DNA of 57,322 bases from an uncultured Clostridia bacterium. Its GTDB lineage: Bacteria > Bacillota > Clostridia > TANB77 > CAG-508. The translations under genes and the position numbers were made by a program. The notes under the pieces are model-generated. The model did no database searches. It was not told the DNA's origin and was given only the letters and a program-made list of their open reading frames with translations. Below, piece by piece: positions 30,508-39,615 of this stretch. Positions within the stretch are counted from its first letter, which is position 1; each line of letters starts with the position of its first letter. The DNA is taken from positions 1 to 57,322 of the forward strand of contig CALXJJ010000009.1 of the NCBI GenBank assembly GCA_944388605.1, read 5' to 3'.

Positions 30508-31095
30508 TTGAATAAAAAAGAATTATATAAAATAAAACAAAAAGCACTAGATGAACATATTCCAATAATAATGGATGATACTCTAAAAGTAATACAAGAT
30601 TTATTAATAAATATAAAACCAAATAGTATATTAGAAATAGGAACTGCTGTAGGATATTCTGCAATTTGTTTTTCAGAATATCTTAAAGAAGGAGGGATAA
30701 TTGATACAATAGAAAAAGATCAAAAAAGGGTAAGTGAAGCAAAAATAAATATAATAAAAACAGAAGTAGTAAATAAAATAAACATTTTAAATGGAGACGC
30801 AGTAGAGATTTTACCAACAATAGAAAAGAAATATGATGTGATTTTTATCGATGCTTCAAAAGGAAAATATCCGTTCTTCTTAAATCAAGCATTAAGATTA
30901 ATACATAAAGGAGGATATATTATAGCAGATAATATTTTATATAAAGGATATGTTATGAGTGATTATAATAAACATAAACAACGTACTGCAGTTAGAAATC
31001 TAAGAGAATATATTAAAGAAATTACAGAAAATAAATTATTGGAAACAAATATTTTAGAAGTTGGAGATGGATTAGCAATTTCAAAAAAAATATGA
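30508..31095 (+). CDS. trmR: tRNA 5-hydroxyuridine O-methyltransferase (TrmR/YrrM-like)
   Basis: A 195-residue class I SAM methyltransferase of the O-methyltransferase-3 type. SAM-binding motif ILEIGTAVGYSAICFSEYL, acidic residue in IDTIEKD, DVIFIDASKGKYPFF and the metal-site region IIADNILYKGYV. The Bacillus YrrM relative methylates ho5U34 to mo5U34 in tRNA. The U32-family gene 1.2 kb downstream is of the type that makes ho5U, supporting this over catechol-type substrates. Start: TTG 30508, since GAAGGA ends at 30498, directly against the alternative ATG 30499. A terminator overlaps the stop. Confidence 0.82.
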   Translation: MNKKELYKIKQKALDEHIPIIMDDTLKVIQDLLINIKPNSILEIGTAVGYSAICFSEYLKEGGIIDTIEKDQKRVSEAKINIIKTEVVNKINILNGDAVEILPTIEKKYDVIFIDASKGKYPFFLNQALRLIHKGGYIIADNILYKGYVMSDYNKHKQRTAVRNLREYIKEITENKLLETNILEVGDGLAISKKI

Positions 31096-31130
31096 AATAG
31101 AGAGACTTTAATTTAAAGTCTCTCTATTTC
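31094..31130. terminator. Terminator after trmR
   Basis: GAAATAGAGAGACTTTA pairs with TAAAGTCTCTCTATTTC in a nearly continuous palindrome beginning at the trmR stop codon. It would also end the opposing small gene (31153). Confidence 0.8.
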
Positions 31131-31152
31131 ATTATGTCATATTTATGGCATT

Positions 31153-31500
31153 TTACAAGTCAGGGTTGTAATAGTAAACCTGAAAAGATTCTTTACCATC
31201 TTTAAAATCATTACAAGGACGAAGATAAAGACCATCACGGTTTAAATCGATTCTATTACCAGTTTCTTTGCTGACTAATTTACCTCCTTGTACAAACAGA
31301 AATCTATAATGCTTATACATAAAAGATTTTAAAGAACGTTTGCGAACTATAGAATGGTTGGAGTTAACAACAATGTGATAGTATTTAAGATTAGTGTTTA
31401 GCCAATCTAAATACATTGTTGGAATTAAGTAATTGCATGATTTGCATAATTCGCTATATAAGTGAAACGCTGCTCCACTTATACTCTTCCGTTTACTCAT
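31153..31500 (-). CDS. Small basic hypothetical protein
   Basis: A 115-residue protein, Lys/Arg/Tyr-rich, start ATG 31500 behind AAAGAGGGTTTTTTT. Visible parts: MSKRKSISGAAF, two cysteines (LCKSCNYL), a basic patch (IVRKRSLKSFMYKHYR), FVQGGKLVSKETGNRIDLNRDG and a C-terminal FQVYYYNPDL. I do not recognise a family. CGG and other GC-richer codons, shared with the gene at 30011, set both apart from their surroundings. It interrupts the usual trmR-trhP neighbourhood. A DNA- or RNA-binding role is possible from its charge but unproven. Confidence 0.55.
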   Translation of the reverse strand: MSKRKSISGAAFHLYSELCKSCNYLIPTMYLDWLNTNLKYYHIVVNSNHSIVRKRSLKSFMYKHYRFLFVQGGKLVSKETGNRIDLNRDGLYLRPCNDFKDGKESFQVYYYNPDL

Positions 31501-31567
31501 AAAAAAACCCTCTTTCTAAAAGTTGTAACACCATTATAACATAAAAATTAAAATAAGTAAACATAAA

Positions 31568-32116
31568 TCATGTTAAATATTTTACACATGAAAATGAAAA
31601 ATCAAATATCAAAATGAGTGTTAATATATTTATTATTAAAGTAGAATAAATGTACGGTATTTTTGAAATTAATACATTTATATGTTTTTTAAAAAATGGG
31701 TAAATAAAATTAATAAATAAAAGTGATATAATTCCCCATACAAAGCTATAAAAAATACTAATTCTACCATTTAGGTTAAAAAATTCATCAGTATAATCCC
31801 ACCATCTTGCAGAAAATAATGCATCTAAAGCAAAACCAGCAATGTATTCAAATAAAGAAAATAAAATACTTGCATATAAAAATAGTTTTATGGAATTTCT
31901 TTTATATTTGCCAAGAAAAGTAATCATAATTACAGCACCAAAACCATAAATAGGACAAAGAGGACCATACAAAAAACCTCTTTTAACAAAAAAACCTAAA
32001 TTATATATAGCATACAAAGTTTCCATACACCAACCAATGAATGCAAAAATGAAAAAATACAATATTAATATTTGTAATCTATTTAATTTTACATTTTTTT
32101 TATTAACAAAATTCAC
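31568..32116 (-). CDS. PF06541-type putative ABC transporter permease
   Basis: A 182-residue polytopic protein with about five TM helices. It shows the family pattern: FFIFAFIGWCMETLYAI near the start, KRGFLYGPLCPIYGFGAVI, FSLFEYIAGFALDALF, and WWDYTDEFFNLNGRISIFYSFVWG. The family is named putative ABC-transporter type, but no ATPase partner is present and no ATP-binding motif exists in it. The ATG follows AAAAGGTGATGTTAG. Probably a stand-alone membrane protein of unknown substrate. Confidence 0.85.
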   Translation of the reverse strand: MNFVNKKNVKLNRLQILILYFFIFAFIGWCMETLYAIYNLGFFVKRGFLYGPLCPIYGFGAVIMITFLGKYKRNSIKLFLYASILFSLFEYIAGFALDALFSARWWDYTDEFFNLNGRISIFYSFVWGIISLLFINFIYPFFKKHINVLISKIPYIYSTLIINILTLILIFDFSFSCVKYLT

Positions 32117-32313
32117 ACTAACATCACCTTTTAATAAAAATTGTACTCTTGATCTATGTTACCAAAAAAATAAAATTTTGTAAATGATTTTAATTAAAAA
32201 TTAAGGATAACAAAAGGTAATATTCGAAAATTAATATAAGCTTTCAAAATTGTAGATTTTTGCAAAAAAAAGTGATATAATGAATAAAGTTAAAATGAAG
32301 GGAATGATTTTTT

Positions 32314-33546
32314 ATGAAAAAACCAGAGTTATTAGCACCGGCAGGATCATTTAAAAAAGCAAAAACGGCATTTTTATATGGAGCTGATGCAGTATATTGT
32401 GGTACTGGTTCACTTTCATTAAGAAGTAGAGCAGAAGTAGATAATAATGATTTAGCAAAAACCATAGAGTATGCACATAGTATAAATAAAAAAGTATATG
32501 CGGCAATTAATATATATGCATTAGATGAATATTATGAAGAAATTAAAGAACAAGCAAGAATGCTTAATAAACTTAAAGTAGATGCAATTATTGCTTCAGA
32601 TGGAGGAGTAATAGATGTTTTAAAAGAATATGCTCCAGATGTAGATATTCATATAAGTACACAAGCAAATACTGTTAGTTACCATTCAGCAAATTTTTGG
32701 TATAGGAATGGAGCAAAAAGAGTTATACTTGGTAGAGAATTAAATAAAAAACAAATAAAAGAAATAGTGAAAAATAAACCAGATGATTTAGAATTAGAAA
32801 TATTTGTTCATGGAGCAATTTGCTTTGGATATTCAGGAAGATGTTTTTTAAGTGATTTTTTAGCATCAAGAAGTGCAAATTTAGGAGATTGTGCACAAAG
32901 CTGTAGATGGGCGTATGATGTTTATGTAAAAGAACATAATAAAGAAAATGGTGGGTTAATGCCTGTTGAACATGATAGTAATGGTACATATATATTTTCA
33001 TCAAAGGATTTATGCTTGATAAGAGAAATTCCAGAAATTATTGATATGGGAATAGATAGTTTAAAAATAGAAGGTAGACTTAAAACAAGTTATTATTTGG
33101 CAAGTGTTGTTAACAGCTATAGAAATGCAATAGATGACTACATAAAAAGTCCAGATAGCTATAATGCAGATAAATATATTCAAGAGCTTGAAAAAACAAA
33201 GACAAGGAGTCTTACAACTTTTTATTTTAATGATAGAAATAATAAAGATTTTCAAGAATATGAAGGTAAACAATATAATGCAAATTATGAATTTGGTGGA
33301 ATTGTAATAGAAAAGCAAGGAGAAAAGGCAAAAGTTGAAATTAAAAATAAATTAAAAATAGGTGATACTTTAGAGATAATTATTCCTAATAAGATAGAAA
33401 CAAAAAAAATTGTAATAGACAATATGTGGGATTCAGAAACAGGAAAAGAAATAAATCACATAAATCCAGGAAAAACAGGTCAAACAGTACTTTTAAAACT
33501 GGCACAAGAAGCTAAAGAAGGATATATTTTAAGAAGAAAAAAATAG
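32314..33546 (+). CDS. Peptidase U32-family protein, TrhP-like tRNA hydroxylation factor
   Basis: A 410-residue U32 protein: PELLAPAGSFKKAKTAFLYGADAVYCG at the N-terminus, IHISTQANTVS, ILGRELN, and the cysteine-bearing core EIFVHGAICFGYSGRCFLSDFLASRSANLGDCAQSCRW, then SSKDLCLI and LKIEGRLKT. The four cysteines are those expected to hold an Fe-S cluster. U32 relatives TrhP/RlhA drive 5-hydroxylation of tRNA U34 or 23S C2501. With trmR nearby, the tRNA role (prephenate-dependent ho5U34) is most likely. Bacillus has two tandem paralogues here but only one is seen. The ATG follows AAGGGAATG. Confidence 0.85.
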   Translation: MKKPELLAPAGSFKKAKTAFLYGADAVYCGTGSLSLRSRAEVDNNDLAKTIEYAHSINKKVYAAINIYALDEYYEEIKEQARMLNKLKVDAIIASDGGVIDVLKEYAPDVDIHISTQANTVSYHSANFWYRNGAKRVILGRELNKKQIKEIVKNKPDDLELEIFVHGAICFGYSGRCFLSDFLASRSANLGDCAQSCRWAYDVYVKEHNKENGGLMPVEHDSNGTYIFSSKDLCLIREIPEIIDMGIDSLKIEGRLKTSYYLASVVNSYRNAIDDYIKSPDSYNADKYIQELEKTKTRSLTTFYFNDRNNKDFQEYEGKQYNANYEFGGIVIEKQGEKAKVEIKNKLKIGDTLEIIIPNKIETKKIVIDNMWDSETGKEINHINPGKTGQTVLLKLAQEAKEGYILRRKK

Positions 33547-33549
33547 AGG

Positions 33550-33582
33550 TCATGCACTTACAACCTTTGATATACATATAAT
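33550..33582 (+). promoter_or_regulatory. Candidate sigK promoter, possibly sigma-E type
   Basis: CATATAAT (33575-33582) fits a sigma-E -10 (CATACAAT-like), with TCATGCA 18 bp upstream. It also contains TATAAT but no sigma-A -35 lies at 16-18 bp. In Bacillus, sigK is sigma-E dependent. Suggestive only. Confidence 0.35.
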
Positions 33583-33612
33583 AATTGTATAGTGAAAGTT
33601 GGAGGTGCATAT

Positions 33613-34311
33613 ATGTTAGCACTTAGTATAGCAGGTTTTTTTGCTTTTTTAAAAACAGCAGTATTTGTTGTAGGTTATATATCTTCAAGCAATTTATTCC
33701 CAGAACCACTTTCAAAAGAAGAAGAGAGTATTTATATAGAAAGATGGGAAAATGGAGATGAAGAAGCAAGAAATATTTTGATAGAGAGAAATTTAAGATT
33801 AGTGGCACATGTTGCTAAAAAATATGGATGGTCAAATGTTGATCAAGATGATTTGATTTCTATAGGAACTGTAGGATTAATAAAAGGAATAAATAGTTAC
33901 GAAAGCAAAAAAGCCACAAAACTTTCTACATATGTATCAAGATGCATAGATAACGAGATATTAATGTATTTAAGAAGTATAAAAAAATTAGGAGCAGAAG
34001 TATACTTAGATGAACCTATAGGAAAAGATAAAGATGATAATACAGTGACATTACAGGAAGTATTAGAAAATAATGAAAGACCAATAGATGAAATCGTTGA
34101 TTTGAAATGGAAAATAAAACAATTATACAATAAAATGAAAAAAGTTTTAAAAGAAAGAGAAAGAACAATAATAGAATTAAGATTTGGACTAGATGGAAAT
34201 AAGCCAAAAACGCAACATCAAATAGCAAACATGCTTGGAATATCACGCTCATATGTATCAAGAATTGAATCAAAAGCAATAAATAAATTGTCAAAAGAGA
34301 TAAAAGAATAA
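33613..34311 (+). CDS. sigK: RNA polymerase sporulation sigma factor, pro-sigma-K
   Basis: A 232-residue sigma-70-family factor. Residues 1 to about 30 (LALSIAGFFAFLKTAVFVVGY) are the hydrophobic pro-sequence typical of pro-sigma-K. Region 2 carries RNLRLVAHVAKKYGW, DDLISIGTVGLIKGINSY and LSTYVSRCIDNEILMYLR; region 4 ends in ISRSYVSRIESKAINKL. Sigma-K directs late mother-cell sporulation genes (coat, lysis). The gene is intact, with no skin-type prophage. ATG 33613 follows TTGGAGGTGCAT; a GTG at 33592 precedes the ribosome binding site. Sigma-E was considered, but its pro-sequence is amphipathic and longer. Confidence 0.93.
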   Translation: MLALSIAGFFAFLKTAVFVVGYISSSNLFPEPLSKEEESIYIERWENGDEEARNILIERNLRLVAHVAKKYGWSNVDQDDLISIGTVGLIKGINSYESKKATKLSTYVSRCIDNEILMYLRSIKKLGAEVYLDEPIGKDKDDNTVTLQEVLENNERPIDEIVDLKWKIKQLYNKMKKVLKERERTIIELRFGLDGNKPKTQHQIANMLGISRSYVSRIESKAINKLSKEIKE

Positions 34312-34347
34312 AAGTATAATGTTAATATACAAAAAAAGAAAAAAGCA

Positions 34348-34377
34348 TTGCAAAAAGGTAAGAGATAAGTATATAAT
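34348..34377 (+). promoter_or_regulatory. Cassette 1 promoter (TTGCAA-18-TATAAT)
   Basis: TTGCAA (34348-34353), 18-bp spacer, TATAAT (34372-34377) within AAGTATATAAT. It is identical in plan to the cassette 2 promoter and is where similarity between the two cassettes begins. Confidence 0.7.
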
Positions 34378-34763
34378 TAACAATAGCTAGAGAAAAATAA
34401 AATAAAAAAACGAGAAGAAAGGGAACGAAAGAAATGGGGAAAATGGCTGAAAGCCTTGAGGCTGTATATATATATATATATATATCGTAAACTTTAGAGA
34501 AAATATAATAAGACAATTAAATAGAATAAATCAAAAGCATAGGTTATTTTATGATAAAATAGCCTATGCTTTTGATACGTCATAATTATTGCAAAGCAAA
34601 GAATTGACATTTGGCTTGGTGACAGTTTTGCATTGAAAATCCTTTGGTGTTCAAAAGTACACCTCCGGTTTTTTCGCTCGCTTGCCTAGCCAAAAGTTCA
34701 ATTCTTTGCTTTGCTAGATGAGAGGAATAATTGACTAAATAAATATATGAGAGGAGAATGTTA
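34378..34763 (+). promoter_or_regulatory. Cassette 1 structured leader (about 385 nt)
   Basis: Between promoter and start codon lie, in order: a small ORF; two mutually exclusive 4-bp hairpins, GGCT-gaa-AGCC or AGCC-ttga-GGCT (34445-34463); a (TA)10 tract; a 22-bp hairpin with a 3-nt loop (arms 34530-34551, 34555-34576); and a second stem GCAAAGCAAAGAATTGA.../...TCAATTCTTTGCTTTGC (34591-34615 with 34689-34714) enclosing an inner hairpin (about 34634-34675) that includes ACCTCC, an anti-Shine-Dalgarno-like sequence. The gene's own AGGAG is 38 nt beyond the outer stem. Apart from the small ORF, no plus-strand gene fits here. The leader recurs before cassette 2. It looks like a regulated 5' UTR, but no known riboswitch was matched. 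Confidence 0.6.
34434..34490 (+). CDS. Small leader ORF ending in a TA repeat (cassette 1)
   Basis: An 18-residue frame, MGKMAESLEAVYIYIYIS, behind AAAGGG (34418-34423) with 10-nt spacing. The same MAESLEAVYIYI reading frame occurs in cassette 2, where two more TA units change the frame after the repeat. It could be a leader peptide whose translation influences the downstream hairpins. Expression is unproven. Confidence 0.4.
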   Translation: MGKMAESLEAVYIYIYIS

Positions 34764-36804
34764 ATGAAACTTAAATTAAAGCAAAGCAAGCGGTATAACA
34801 CTAATAGCCTTAGCGGTAACAATAATAGTATTAATAATATTAGCATTGGTAACTATAGATGCAACAATAGGAGAAAATGGATTATTTAAAAAAGCTCAAG
34901 AAATACAAGATTATTTAGTAAATTCACAGACATCAGATGAAGAAGAAATAAATAAATTATTATCAGAAATAGAAGGAAGTACAAATTCAAATAATGCAGG
35001 AGGAGAAGAAACAAATAAAGAAATAACAGTAGAAGTACAAGCAAGCCCTACAAGTAGTACAATAACAATAAATGCAAGTGGAAGTAATGCACAAGGGAAA
35101 ATAGAAAATGGAACATATAGATATTATATAAGAAAAGTAGAAGTAGGTTCAGAATTTTCAGAGAAAAATGGAACAGGAGAAACATGTATAATAGAAGAAT
35201 TAGAACAAGATACAGAATATGAAATAAAAGTAGAATGTGAAGATGAAGAAGGAAATATAGGAAGTAAAACAATAACAGTAAAAACATTAAAAGTAACAGA
35301 TGCAGATGTAGAAAAAGGAACAATAACATTTGAGAATTTAACATGGAGTAATAAACAAGCAAGTATAACAATAAAAACAGATACAGATTATATAATAGAA
35401 TACCAAATAAATAGTACAAATGGAACATGGATAAGAGGAAGTAAAATAAGTACAATAGCAAATGGATTACATCATGGAGATATAGTATATGCAAGATTAA
35501 CAGATGGAACCAATTCAGGAGATTATACAACATATAATGTAATAGATAATATAGTACCAATAATAAATAGTTTTACAGTAGAAAATGTAACAGAAAACAG
35601 TATAAAAGTAAGTGTAAATGCAGAGGATAATGAGAGTGGATTAGCAGAAAGTGGAACATATGCATATTATAAAAATGGAAGTTTAGTAGAAACAAGTGAA
35701 AGTAATACTTGCACATATACAGGATTAACAGCCCAGACAGAATATGAATTAAAAGTAATAGTAAAAGATCAAGGAGGAAAAACATCAGAAAGAATAGTAA
35801 AAGGAGCAACAAGCAAAAAGAAAAGTGAAATAGAACAAGCAAGAGATGATGGAACAATATTTGATAAAACAACAGATTTAAAAGATGATGAAGATAATAC
35901 AATATGGATACCAGGAGGATTTGGAATTGATGAAGAATCATCTACAAATCAAGATGAAGGAATAGTAATAACAGACAAAGATGGAAATGAATTTGTATGG
36001 GTGCCAGTGCCAGATCCAAATACAATGTTTGTTTATCAAACAGCTAAATTAAGTGATGGAAAAACAACAACAAATAAGTATAGTAAATTAAGAATAAGAG
36101 AGGGAAATAGTTATACAGCAACTAGTCCAGGAGAGTTTAGTCCTAATAATGTAATGGAACCGGATGTTTTAGATGATGGGGATATATATTATATGGATAA
36201 ACTAGGATATAATAGTCTTAATGAAATGGCAAGTGGATTAGTAAAAGAATATACAGAAATGGCAAACAGTATAGAAAAATATTATGGGTTTTACATTGGA
36301 AGATATGAGTTATCTGGTACAAAAGATAAGCCTACAGTACAAAAAGGAACAGTTATTACACTTGAGGATTGGTATGGATATAAAAAGTTATGTGAGGAAG
36401 TTATACAGAATAATCCCTATGCTAAAAGCATTATGATATATGGTTGCCAATGGGATGAAACAATGAGTTGGTTAAAAAGAACAAAGTTTGCAGGACAAGA
36501 AGAAAAGGTGGATGAAGATTCGAGTAGTTGGGGAAACTTTATGGATAGTACAGGAGAAGCAAATATAGAAGGGGCAGGAAAAGCACAAATTACAGGCTAT
36601 AGCAAATATTGGAGTGCAAATAATATCTATGATTTAGCAGGAAATTATAGAGAGTGGACACAAGAAGCATGTATTAGTAATATGAGAGTCCGAAGAGGAG
36701 GATATAGAATGGATAGTACATTATCAGTATCTAATAGAAGTGCTGATTTGTCAGACAAAATTAATAGTTGGGATACAGCTAGAGTAGTTTTGATTGTAAA
36801 TTAG
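34764..36804 (+). CDS. Pilin-like surface protein with Fn3-type and FGE/C-type-lectin-like domains, +1 frameshift near start
   Basis: Translation should start at ATG 34764 behind a perfect AGGAG, giving the basic leader MKLKLKQSK. One extra base (C34791, in codon CGG) then separates it from GITLIALAVTIIVLIILA, a class III (type IV prepilin) signal with its glycine at the cleavage site. With the +1 shift the product is about 679 residues: prepilin helix, IGENGLFKKA motif, two Fn3-like domains (about 70-165, 255-345), and a C-terminal formylglycine-generating-enzyme/C-type-lectin-like domain (NEFVWVPVPDPNTMF; FYIGRYELSGT; YGCQWDETMSWLKRTKF; IYDLAGNYREWTQEA; RRGGYRMDSTLS). In the second frame 652 codons stay open in AT-rich DNA, arguing for function. 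The only start in that frame is a TTG (34846) inside the helix, an unlikely one. Confidence 0.7.
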
Positions 36805-36858
36805 TAATCATATTTCAAAAATTTTGGAAAGAAAAAACAAAAAATTTTAAAAATACTA

Positions 36859-36887
36859 TTGATTTAATTTGAATAATGTAGTATAAA
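36859..36887 (+). promoter_or_regulatory. Candidate sigma-A promoter
   Basis: TTGATT (36859-36864), 17-bp spacer, TATAAA (36882-36887), 44 bp before the ATG at 36932. Confidence 0.55.
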
Positions 36888-36931
36888 TATGTTAATATGT
36901 TTTTTAGAAAATAACAAAGGAGGAAATAAAC

Positions 36932-37234
36932 ATGGATCTAAAAGAAAATATAACAAATTTAGGAGGAATTGAAACAAACGAAGGAAACACAAATATGTTT
37001 GGTAATATAGGAAATGAAGGACAAAATAATAGTTTAGTAAATGAACAAGGAAAAAATTTACCAACAAAAGTAAATGGCTGGACAGCTGTTAAAAATTTCT
37101 TATTCCAAGAGATTTATGTAGAATTAACACCATATCAAGAAAAAGTTTTTGGTGAAGTACATGATTTTTGGTCACAAAAAATTTCTTTTAAAGATATAAA
37201 AAACTTTTTATTTAAAAAAATTGAAGTTAAATAA
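36932..37234 (+). CDS. Small hypothetical protein
   Basis: A 100-residue protein without a signal peptide or TM segment. The first 45 residues are Asn/Gly/Glu-rich and probably disordered; residues 46-100 (KVNGWTAVKNFLFQEIYVEL, TPYQEKVFGEVHDFW) look helical with many aromatic residues and a repeated KNFLF motif (KNFLFQEI, KNFLFKKI). No family is recognised. It has a strong ribosome binding site (AAGGAGGAAATAAAC), its own promoter and its own terminator, so it is very likely a real monocistronic gene. Confidence 0.7.
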   Translation: MDLKENITNLGGIETNEGNTNMFGNIGNEGQNNSLVNEQGKNLPTKVNGWTAVKNFLFQEIYVELTPYQEKVFGEVHDFWSQKISFKDIKNFLFKKIEVK

Positions 37235-37247
37235 GAATAAAATTTTG

Positions 37248-37277
37248 AAAGAATACTTGAAAAGTATTCTTTTTTGT
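37248..37277 (+). terminator. Terminator after the 100-residue gene
   Basis: AAAGAATACTT / AAGTATTCTTT stem with a 3-nt loop followed by a T-run. Confidence 0.85.
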
Positions 37278-37310
37278 TATAGAATAGAAAAGTAAAATAT
37301 AGGATGATAG

Positions 37311-38339
<1,029 letters not shown>

Positions 38340-38404
38340 GTATAAAGAGGGACTATAAATTAGCCCCTTTTAAAGATGTAATTAGTTTTAAAATGGAGGT
38401 ATTT

Positions 38405-39589
38405 ATGAATAAAAAAACAATTAAAGATATTGATGTAAAAGGAAAAAAAGTTCTGGTAAGATGTGATTTTAATGTACCATTATTAGAAAATGGAAATATA
38501 AGAGATGCAAGAAGAATTGTTGCAGCTATACCTACTATAGAATATTTAATAAATAATGGTGCAAAAGTTATTTTATGTTCACATTTAGGAAGACCAAAAG
38601 GAGAAGTAAAACCAGAGTTTTCCTTAAAACCAGTTGCTAAAAAATTGAGTGAGTTATTAAAAAAGAATGTAAAAATGGCAGAAGATGTAGTAGGTGAGAG
38701 TGCTAAAAAATTAACATCTGATATGAACGATGGTGATGTTGTTTTACTAGAAAATGTTAGATTTGAAAAAGGTGAAGAAAAAAATGATGAAGAATTATCT
38801 AAAAAATTAGCAAGTTTAGCAGATATTTTCGTAAATGATGCATTTGGAACAGCTCACAGAGCACATAGCTCAACAGAAGGAGTAGCACATTTTTTACCAG
38901 CTGTAAGTGGATTTTTAATAGAAAAAGAAATAACATTTATGGGAGATACATTAGAAAATCCAAAAAGACCATTTATTGCAATTTTAGGAGGGGCAAAAGT
39001 ATCTGATAAAATAGGTGTTATAGAAAACTTACTAGATAAAGTAGACACTATTATAATAGGTGGAGGAATGGCTTATACATTTTTAAAAGCTCAAGGTCAT
39101 AAAATAGGTAAATCCATATGTGAAAATGATAAATTAGATTTAGCAAATGAATTATTGGAAAAAGCAAAGCAAAAAGGAGTAAAAATAGTACTTCCTACAG
39201 ATTCGCATATTTCAAAAGAATTTGCAAACGACGCAGAAAATATGATAGTTAAATCAAGGGAAATACCAGATGATTTCGAAGGATTAGATATAGGACCAGA
39301 AACAATAAAATCATTTGAAAAAGAATTAGAAGGAGCAAAGACTGTTATTTGGAATGGACCATTAGGAGTGTGTGAATTTGATAATTATTGTACTGGTACA
39401 GAAGAAATAGCAAAAGCTATAGCAAAAACAGGTGCAATTTCTATAGTAGGTGGAGGAGATTCAGCAGCTGCTATTGAAAAGTTAGGGTTAGCAGATAAAT
39501 TTTCTCATATTTCAACTGGTGGTGGAGCTTCATTAGAATTTTTAGAAGGAAAAAAATTACCAGGAATTGAATGTTTACAAGATAAGTAG
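38405..39589 (+). CDS. pgk: Phosphoglycerate kinase
   Basis: A 394-residue enzyme: [72 protein letters not shown], and [13 protein letters not shown] for nucleotide binding. It makes ATP from 1,3-bisphosphoglycerate. ATG 38405 follows ATGGAGGTATTT; the upstream in-frame ATG at 38393 overlaps the ribosome binding site. Second gene of the operon, 65 bp after gap. Confidence 0.98.
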   Translation: MNKKTIKDIDVKGKKVLVRCDFNVPLLENGNIRDARRIVAAIPTIEYLINNGAKVILCSHLGRPKGEVKPEFSLKPVAKKLSELLKKNVKMAEDVVGESAKKLTSDMNDGDVVLLENVRFEKGEEKNDEELSKKLASLADIFVNDAFGTAHRAHSSTEGVAHFLPAVSGFLIEKEITFMGDTLENPKRPFIAILGGAKVSDKIGVIENLLDKVDTIIIGGGMAYTFLKAQGHKIGKSICENDKLDLANELLEKAKQKGVKIVLPTDSHISKEFANDAENMIVKSREIPDDFEGLDIGPETIKSFEKELEGAKTVIWNGPLGVCEFDNYCTGTEEIAKAIAKTGAISIVGGGDSAAAIEKLGLADKFSHISTGGGASLEFLEGKKLPGIECLQDK

Positions 39590-39615
39590 ATTTATTGAAA
39601 GGAGTTGTACTTGTA

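Noticed and set aside
33613..34311. Assignment as sigma-E instead of sigma-K
   Set aside because: The short, strongly hydrophobic pro-sequence followed by FPEPLSKEEE and the region 2 wording resemble sigma-K; no spoIIGA lies upstream.
34378..34763. Leader as a c-di-GMP, T-box or other known riboswitch
   Set aside because: No conserved core sequences of these classes could be matched by eye; the stems alone are not diagnostic.
34586..34846. Minus-strand frame reading LLARQASEKTGGVLLNTKGFSM across the leader, echoed at 55820-56059
   Set aside because: The two frames are similar only because the leader is duplicated; copy 2 stops earlier (TGA) and the region is better explained by stems. No ribosome binding site or start context supports it.
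35048..35941. Long Leu-rich minus-strand frames opposite cassette 1
   Set aside because: Low-complexity shadows of an AT-rich gene with A-ending codons; no start signals.
34846..36804. TTG at 34846 (and 56002 in cassette 2) as true starts of the pilin-like proteins
   Set aside because: They lie inside the hydrophobic helix without a Shine-Dalgarno, while a perfect one stands before the ATG at 34764 and 55956.
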